A stretch of DNA of 9,373 nt from Anaerolineales bacterium. Its GTDB lineage: Bacteria > Chloroflexota > Anaerolineae > Anaerolineales > Villigracilaceae. Each line of letters opens with the position of its first letter. The stretch's first letter is position 1. The translations under genes and the position numbers were made by a program. Under the pieces are notes generated by a model, which saw nothing but the letters and a program-made list of their open reading frames with translations, did no database searches and was not told the origin of the DNA. Of this stretch, positions 5,385-9,373 are shown one piece after another. Location of the stretch: the NCBI GenBank assembly GCA_024763295.1, contig JANTFU010000076.1:1-9373 (forward strand), written 5' to 3'.

Positions 5385-7019
5385 ATGAGTAAAAAATTAA
5401 GAATTGTACCCATCGGCGGCTTAGGCGAGGTGGGCAAAAATATGATGGCATACGAATACGGCGATAATATCTTGATCGTTGATGTTGGCATTATGTTCCC
5501 CGAAAATGACATGCTGGGAGTCGACTACATCATCCCCGATTTTGAATATTTGATCGAAAAGCGCGATTTGGTGCGCGGGATTGTGATTACGCACGGACAC
5601 GAAGACCACATTGGTGCGATTCACCATATAATCGAGCAGATTCCCGCGCCCGTCTACGGAACGCCCCTGACGATGGGCTTGGTGGACGTTAAATTGGCGC
5701 GGAACCGGATGTCGGGCAAGGCGGATTTACACACCGTCCAAGCCGGTGACAAGCTGAAAATTGGTCCCTTCGACGTGGAACTTTTCCACGTTTGCCACTC
5801 AATCCCTGATAGTATCGGGCTAGGAATTACCTCGCCGGGCGGATTGATTGTCCACATGAGCGATTATAAATTCGACCATACTCCGGTAGATAATTGGCCC
5901 ACCGATTATGCGAAGCTAGCAGAGTTCTCGCAACGCGGCGTGGACGTGCTTTTGGCAGATTCCACCAATGCCAACCGCCCGGGCTGGACACCGTCCGAGA
6001 TGGTGATTGGTCCCGCATTGGACAAGGTTTTTGAGGAAGCCCCGGGACGCATTATCATTGCGTCTTTCGCATCGCAAATTTCGCGGATGCAGCAAGTTGC
6101 CGATGCTGCAGTGAAACACGGTCGCAAACTTGCCTTTGTGGGCATGTCCATGGTCGATAACTCCAAGATGGCACGCAAATTAGGCTATTTAGACGTGCCT
6201 GAAAACACGTTGGTTAGCCTTGAGCAAGCGTTAGGGATGCCGGCGAAAGATGTTGTCCTGATGGGCACGGGTTCACAGGGCGAGCCTTCGTCGATTATCG
6301 GTCGTTTGGCAACCGGCACCAACCGCCATTTCGGGATCAAACCGGATGACACGGTCGTGCTCTCGTCACATCCCATTCCGGGGAATGAAGAATCTGTCAA
6401 CAAAGCAATCAATAATCTCTTCCGCCGCGGCGCAAATGTAATCTACGATTCATTGATGCCGATTCACGTTTCGGGTCATGCCAGTCAGGAAGAAATGAAA
6501 CTTCTGCTGAATTTAGTACGCCCGAAACATTTTGTCCCAATGCACGGCGAACTGCACATGCTCAAACGTCACGCCCTACTGGCGGAAGAAATGGGCATTG
6601 ACAAAGAGAATATTCAGGTTGTGGAAAATGGGCAAGTCGTGGAATTGAAGGATGGTAAGCTCTCACTGGCAGAACGCATCCCCGGTGGCTACGTCTTCGT
6701 AGACGGAACCAGCATCGGCGATGTGGATTATTCCGTCGTGCGAGACCGCGAACGTTTGTCACGCAGCGGGATTTTCCTGATCGACTTGAATATTGACAAA
6801 TTCACAGGGCGGTTGATGCACAACCCCGAAATCATTACGCGCGGTTTTGCTTCCCCCGAAGAAGCCGAACGTTTGATTCCGATGGTAGAGAAGAAAGTCA
6901 ACGATATTATCGACGGCGGCATGGACGACCAAAAAACGATCATGAATGCCGTGCGTTCGTTGCTTTATAACGAGACCAAGCGCAAGCCGATGGTCTTTGT
7001 AACTTTGAGTAAGGTGTAA
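5385..7019 (+). CDS. rnj: Ribonuclease J
   Basis: A metallo-beta-lactamase/beta-CASP ribonuclease with 5'-3' exonuclease and endonuclease activity, involved in mRNA decay and rRNA maturation in bacteria that lack or supplement RNase E. The 544-residue length is close to family norms (about 555). In order: N-terminal IVPIGGLGEVGKNM typical of RNase J, the metal motif HGHEDH at 70-75, H138 in HSIPDS, D160 in SDYKFD, the ADSTN segment at 191-195, the beta-CASP domain with TGSQGEP (295-301) and PGNEE, HVSGHAS at 361-367, and H387-G-E in PMHGEL, followed by the small C-terminal domain. All expected metal ligands are present. The ATG is preceded by AAAGAGG with 4-nt spacing. It stands as its own unit, with its own promoter, a long leader and a strong terminator. 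J1 versus J2 cannot be decided with only one copy in view. Confidence 0.97.
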   Translation: MSKKLRIVPIGGLGEVGKNMMAYEYGDNILIVDVGIMFPENDMLGVDYIIPDFEYLIEKRDLVRGIVITHGHEDHIGAIHHIIEQIPAPVYGTPLTMGLVDVKLARNRMSGKADLHTVQAGDKLKIGPFDVELFHVCHSIPDSIGLGITSPGGLIVHMSDYKFDHTPVDNWPTDYAKLAEFSQRGVDVLLADSTNANRPGWTPSEMVIGPALDKVFEEAPGRIIIASFASQISRMQQVADAAVKHGRKLAFVGMSMVDNSKMARKLGYLDVPENTLVSLEQALGMPAKDVVLMGTGSQGEPSSIIGRLATGTNRHFGIKPDDTVVLSSHPIPGNEESVNKAINNLFRRGANVIYDSLMPIHVSGHASQEEMKLLLNLVRPKHFVPMHGELHMLKRHALLAEEMGIDKENIQVVENGQVVELKDGKLSLAERIPGGYVFVDGTSIGDVDYSVVRDRERLSRSGIFLIDLNIDKFTGRLMHNPEIITRGFASPEEAERLIPMVEKKVNDIIDGGMDDQKTIMNAVRSLLYNETKRKPMVFVTLSKV

Positions 7020-7044
7020 AAGTAGCAAATTGAAAGTTGAAAGC

Positions 7045-7076
7045 AAACGGGCGACTGTTGCAGTCGCCCGTTTTTT
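7045..7076 (+). terminator. Strong terminator between RNase J and the convergent oxidoreductase
   Basis: An 11-bp perfect stem, ACGGGCGACTG (7047-7057) with CAGTCGCCCGT (7061-7071), closes around TTG and can be extended by two A-T pairs. It is followed by T residues to 7076 on the plus strand. The minus strand has an A-to-T-rich exit as well, but a shorter U-tract, so it probably serves both converging genes, more efficiently for RNase J. Confidence 0.92.
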
Positions 7077-7086
7077 GTTCCGTTTT

Positions 7087-8331
7087 CTAGCAAAAACGCT
7101 CCGGCTTGAAGGGAGAGAGATTAAAGCTCGGCATTTGCTGGAGTAAGATTTCGGCAGCGAGTTGGGCGGTAAACGGTCCCATCGCAATGCCGAGCATCGC
7201 GTGTCCGGTGGCAATGACCAAGTTACTCACACGCGCGGAGCGTCCTATATAGGGCAATCCATCGGGGGAAACGGGGCGTAAGCCCGCCCAAATTTCAGGA
7301 TTTTCTTCTCCGTCAATTTTATGCAAATAGGTATCGCCTGCTTTACGGAGCGCGCCCAAGCGACGCTTATTGATGGATAGATCATATCCGTCCAACTCCA
7401 ATGTCCCTGCATAACGCAATTTTTCTCCCATTGGGGTCACTGCAACCTTGGATTTGCCCAAGAATAGGTAACGGCTTGGCAACGCGGACGGGTTCGTGAG
7501 CGTGATGCTGTAGCCTTTGGCTGGCTGCATGAGCAGATCAATACCGAGTTCTTTTGCCAGCTTTGTTGACCAAGCACCGGCAGCGAGCAAAACCTGATTG
7601 ACGTCGAGCTTGCCCTGCGTGGTTTTGATGCTCTTAATTTCATTTCCATTTTTCTCGAAGCCAAGCACTGCTGTTTTCGTCAAAATATGCGCGCCATGTT
7701 GCACCGCTTTTTCTGCCAAAGCGCGCACAAAAAGCGCGGGGTCAATGTAAGCATCCGTCTCGCAACCAATGCCGCCGATCACTTCGTCTCGAATGAGCGG
7801 CTCTAGCGCTTGCAGCGCTTTGGTATCAAGGATGTCAAAGTGGATGCCGTATGCCCGCAATTCTTCAACTTCTTTGCAGACGGCATCAAAGGCGCGTGCG
7901 TCTTTGTAAATGGTTAGTCCACCATTCTCGCGGAAATAGGATTCGATTTTTTCGGCAGCAATCCACTCGCGGAAAAGAGAAAGGCTCTCGCGCTGCATGT
8001 CATGAATAAGTGGAATGGCACGCCAGTAGGCTTTGGCATTGCAGTATTTCTGGAACTGCCACAGCCAGCGCAACAAGTCTGGCGAGAATGTTGGTCGAAT
8101 GTAGAAAGGGCTTTCAGGATCAAGCAGCCATTTCAGTCCCTGCGTGAGTACGCCCGCTGCCGGGATGGGATTCGAGTGACAAGGAACAATATAACCCGCG
8201 TTGCCATAGGAAGCACCTGATGAAATCTCACCTTTTTCAACCAAGGTCACATCTGCGCCTGCTTTGGCTAAAACATAGGCGGTAGAGACGCCAATAATCC
8301 CGCCGCCGATAATTAAGATGTCTGTTTTCAT
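7087..8331 (-). CDS. FAD-dependent D-amino acid dehydrogenase-like oxidoreductase (DadA/DAO family)
   Basis: A flavoprotein of the DAO/glycine-oxidase superfamily, 414 residues from this start. The FAD-binding Rossmann motif GGGIIG spans residues 9-14, with E32 at the end of the second strand (VEKG) to bind the ribose. The C-terminal half has GLRPVSPDGLPYIG and ATGHAMLGIAMGP, the pattern shared with E. coli DadA, and an internal LLAAGAWS that closes the FAD site. The likely reaction is oxidative deamination of a D-amino acid or a related imino acid, with electrons passed to a quinone or another acceptor. Substrate is not readable; hydroxyproline/proline-type or opine dehydrogenases are alternatives. 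The ATG at 8331 is chosen because GAGGTGG lies just upstream; an in-frame ATG at 8343 has no ribosome site. No alanine racemase or electron-transfer partner is adjacent. Confidence 0.88.
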   Translation of the reverse strand: MKTDILIIGGGIIGVSTAYVLAKAGADVTLVEKGEISSGASYGNAGYIVPCHSNPIPAAGVLTQGLKWLLDPESPFYIRPTFSPDLLRWLWQFQKYCNAKAYWRAIPLIHDMQRESLSLFREWIAAEKIESYFRENGGLTIYKDARAFDAVCKEVEELRAYGIHFDILDTKALQALEPLIRDEVIGGIGCETDAYIDPALFVRALAEKAVQHGAHILTKTAVLGFEKNGNEIKSIKTTQGKLDVNQVLLAAGAWSTKLAKELGIDLLMQPAKGYSITLTNPSALPSRYLFLGKSKVAVTPMGEKLRYAGTLELDGYDLSINKRRLGALRKAGDTYLHKIDGEENPEIWAGLRPVSPDGLPYIGRSARVSNLVIATGHAMLGIAMGPFTAQLAAEILLQQMPSFNLSPFKPERFC

Positions 8332-8332
8332 A

Positions 8333-8339
8333 CCACCTC
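8333..8339 (-). promoter_or_regulatory. Shine-Dalgarno site deciding the DadA-like start
   Basis: The minus strand carries GAGGTGG immediately before the ATG at 8331-8329 (GAGG core 4 nt away). The alternative ATG at 8343 lies upstream of this site and lacks one of its own, so the shorter start is preferred. Confidence 0.65.
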
Positions 8340-8361
8340 GCATTTTGTTAGTGTACGCCCC

Positions 8362-8388
8362 AGTATAATCCCGAGCATCGTCTTCGGG
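8362..8388 (-). promoter_or_regulatory. Possible DadA-like gene promoter -10 with overlapping inverted repeat
   Basis: The minus strand has TATACT (8362-8367) about 31 bp upstream of the start codon, with no recognisable -35 at normal spacing. CCCGA (8370-8374) and TCGGG (8384-8388) form a 5-bp inverted repeat with a 9-bp spacer directly upstream of this -10, where an activator or repressor might bind. The arms are short, so chance occurrence is possible. Confidence 0.35.
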
Positions 8389-8539
8389 TATGGCTTAACG
8401 CACCTAATTTTCTCTTCGCCCCGAACATAGCCTAGCGGTATCCAACCGAAATCCACACGCGACGCGACTTTTTATTCCCCCAAACAGATTTCTGAAGAAA
8501 AATTGCACCTCTTTTCTGTAAATTAGTCCCGTTTTTGCG

Positions 8540-8568
8540 TTGACGCACCCTCCCCTCGCGTGTATAAT
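8540..8568 (+). promoter_or_regulatory. Near-consensus sigma-70-type promoter of the S1 protein gene
   Basis: TTGACG (8540-8545), a 17-bp spacer and a perfect TATAAT (8563-8568) lie 37 bp upstream of the ATG. Transcription would start near 8575, giving a leader of about 30 nt with AAGGAG at 8594-8599, 6 nt before the ATG. This suggests strong constitutive expression. The rest of the 274-bp divergent spacer (8332-8605) shows no gene. Confidence 0.85.
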
Positions 8569-8605
8569 CACGGGTCGGTAAAATCGTAGAGTTAAGGAGT
8601 AGGCT

Positions 8606-9364
8606 ATGGCTGAAAATGAAGTGACGCAAGCCAATGCGTTGGAACCAAAAACAAAATTGAAAGGAAAGATCGCCAAAGTGACGATCGGTGGCGCGATTGT
8701 TGACCTTGGCATGGACCTCCCTGGTGTAATTCATATCTCGCAGTTGCAAAAAGAGCATCTGACCCGTGTGGAAGACGCTGTCGAAGTTGGACAGGAAGTT
8801 GAAGTGTGGGTACGCCGTGTAAAGAAAGACCGCGTTGAGTTGACCATGATTGAGCCTTTAGGGCTTGAATGGCGCGAAATGAAACCGGAAATGGTCGTTA
8901 AGGGTCAGGTGGTTCGTTTGGAAAGCTACGGCGCTTTTGTAGAGATCGGTGCTGAACGCCCCGGTTTGGTGCATGTAAGCGAAGTAGCACACGGCTATGT
9001 GAAAGATCCTTCGCAAGTTGTGAAAGTCGGCGATGAAGTTGATGTGATGATCCTTGAAGTCAATCGCCGCAAAAAACAGATCCGCTTGAGCATGAAGGCA
9101 ACCCTGCCCGAACCTGAAGAAGATCTGAGCAAACCCCGCCGTGGTCGTGGTGGTGGCAGAAGGAAACAGAAATCTGTTGCCGACATGATGGCGGAAATCG
9201 AAGGTGAAGAACCGAAAGCACCTGAACATACCGCTATGGAATTAGCGTGGCAAGCAGCGCTTGAACGTGCTGACGCAAACAAGAAAAGCAACAAGAAAGA
9301 AAAGAAAGAAAGCAACAAAGAGCAGGATGATATCCTCTCCCGCACTTTGGAGCAGCGCAAGTAG
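8606..9364 (+). CDS. Two-S1-domain RNA-binding protein
   Basis: A 252-residue cytoplasmic protein with two S1 (OB-fold) RNA-binding domains. The first spans about 16-82 (LKGKIAKVTIGGAIVDLG, PGVIHISQL) and the second about 97-164 (VKGQVVRLESYGAFVEIG, PGLVHVSEV, GDEVDVMILEVNRRKKQIRLSMK), which is the more canonical. After them comes an acidic linker, a basic RG-rich patch (KPRRGRGGGRRKQK, about 177-189), a short helical segment with MELAWQAALERA (about 211-222) and a lysine/glutamate-rich low-complexity tail (about 226-240). It is shorter than ribosomal protein S1 (4-6 domains) and is annotated in many genomes as 30S ribosomal protein S1-like. Its role could be translation initiation, RNA turnover or polymerase-associated functions; none can be chosen from sequence. 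The start has a good ribosome site and promoter. Confidence 0.9.
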   Translation: MAENEVTQANALEPKTKLKGKIAKVTIGGAIVDLGMDLPGVIHISQLQKEHLTRVEDAVEVGQEVEVWVRRVKKDRVELTMIEPLGLEWREMKPEMVVKGQVVRLESYGAFVEIGAERPGLVHVSEVAHGYVKDPSQVVKVGDEVDVMILEVNRRKKQIRLSMKATLPEPEEDLSKPRRGRGGGRRKQKSVADMMAEIEGEEPKAPEHTAMELAWQAALERADANKKSNKKEKKESNKEQDDILSRTLEQRK

Positions 9365-9372
9365 TTTCTACT
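9360..9372 (+). other. Short inverted repeat at the stop codon of the S1 gene, cut by window end
   Basis: AGTAG (9360-9364) can pair with CTACT (9368-9372) around TTT. It overlaps the stop codon and may be the start of a terminator, but the sequence ends here, so no U-tract can be checked. Confidence 0.25.
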
Positions 9373-9373
9373 G

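Noticed and set aside
7030..7043. Tandem TTGAAAG TTGAAAG after the RNase J stop
   Set aside because: Only two 7-bp units directly before a terminator, with no evident function.
8858..9360. Minus-strand open frames of 121-123 codons opposite the S1 gene
   Set aside because: Composition is the reverse of the S1 coding sequence (runs of Ser/Leu/Phe opposite Lys/Glu codons) and they lack ribosome sites.

Overview
This window looks like a chromosomal housekeeping stretch of a bacterium with moderate GC content. The genes belong to broadly conserved families: FtsH, exonuclease III, a receiver-only response regulator, a DUF192 protein, a LysM/M23 peptidoglycan hydrolase, ribonuclease J, a DadA-type FAD oxidoreductase and a double-S1 RNA-binding protein. 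RNase J, the LysM/M23 lipoprotein-free secreted peptidase and the gene mix would fit a Chloroflexota (Anaerolineae-like) genome or another RNase J-bearing phylum. That placement is inference from gene content and general resemblance; no marker in the window settles it. I see no tRNA, rRNA, CRISPR array, transposase, phage gene or toxin-antitoxin pair, and no sign of an undescribed multigene system.

Layout. Positions 1-1758 (minus) hold ftsH, starting at a GTG and cut by the left edge. A 218-bp gap follows, with an extended -10 promoter, a perfect 10-2-10 palindrome just upstream of it, and a repeat-like stretch that folds better as minus-strand RNA. Positions 1977-2744 (minus) hold xthA. A divergent 146-bp spacer then leads into a plus-strand series: a lone receiver protein (2891-3268), a strong terminator, a DUF192 protein (about 3319-3690), and a secreted LysM/M23 peptidase (3683-5086) that overlaps the DUF192 gene by 8 bp. 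A 298-bp gap carries a consensus sigma-70-type promoter and a roughly 155-nt leader with a terminator-like hairpin, followed by RNase J (5385-7019). A long-stem terminator separates RNase J from the convergent DadA-like gene (7087-8331, minus). A 274-bp divergent spacer with a near-consensus promoter leads to the S1 protein (8606-9364), which ends nine bases before the window does.

How the genes fit together. Most are independent units with their own promoters or terminators. FtsH serves membrane protein quality control, XthA base-excision repair, RNase J and the S1 protein RNA turnover or binding, and the M23 peptidase cell-wall remodelling. The only tight coupling is DUF192 to M23 (overlapping genes), possibly with read-through from the response regulator. 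The most interesting parts are regulatory: the palindrome at ftsH, the leader hairpin of RNase J, and the terminator whose U-tract ends at the possible start codon of the DUF192 gene.
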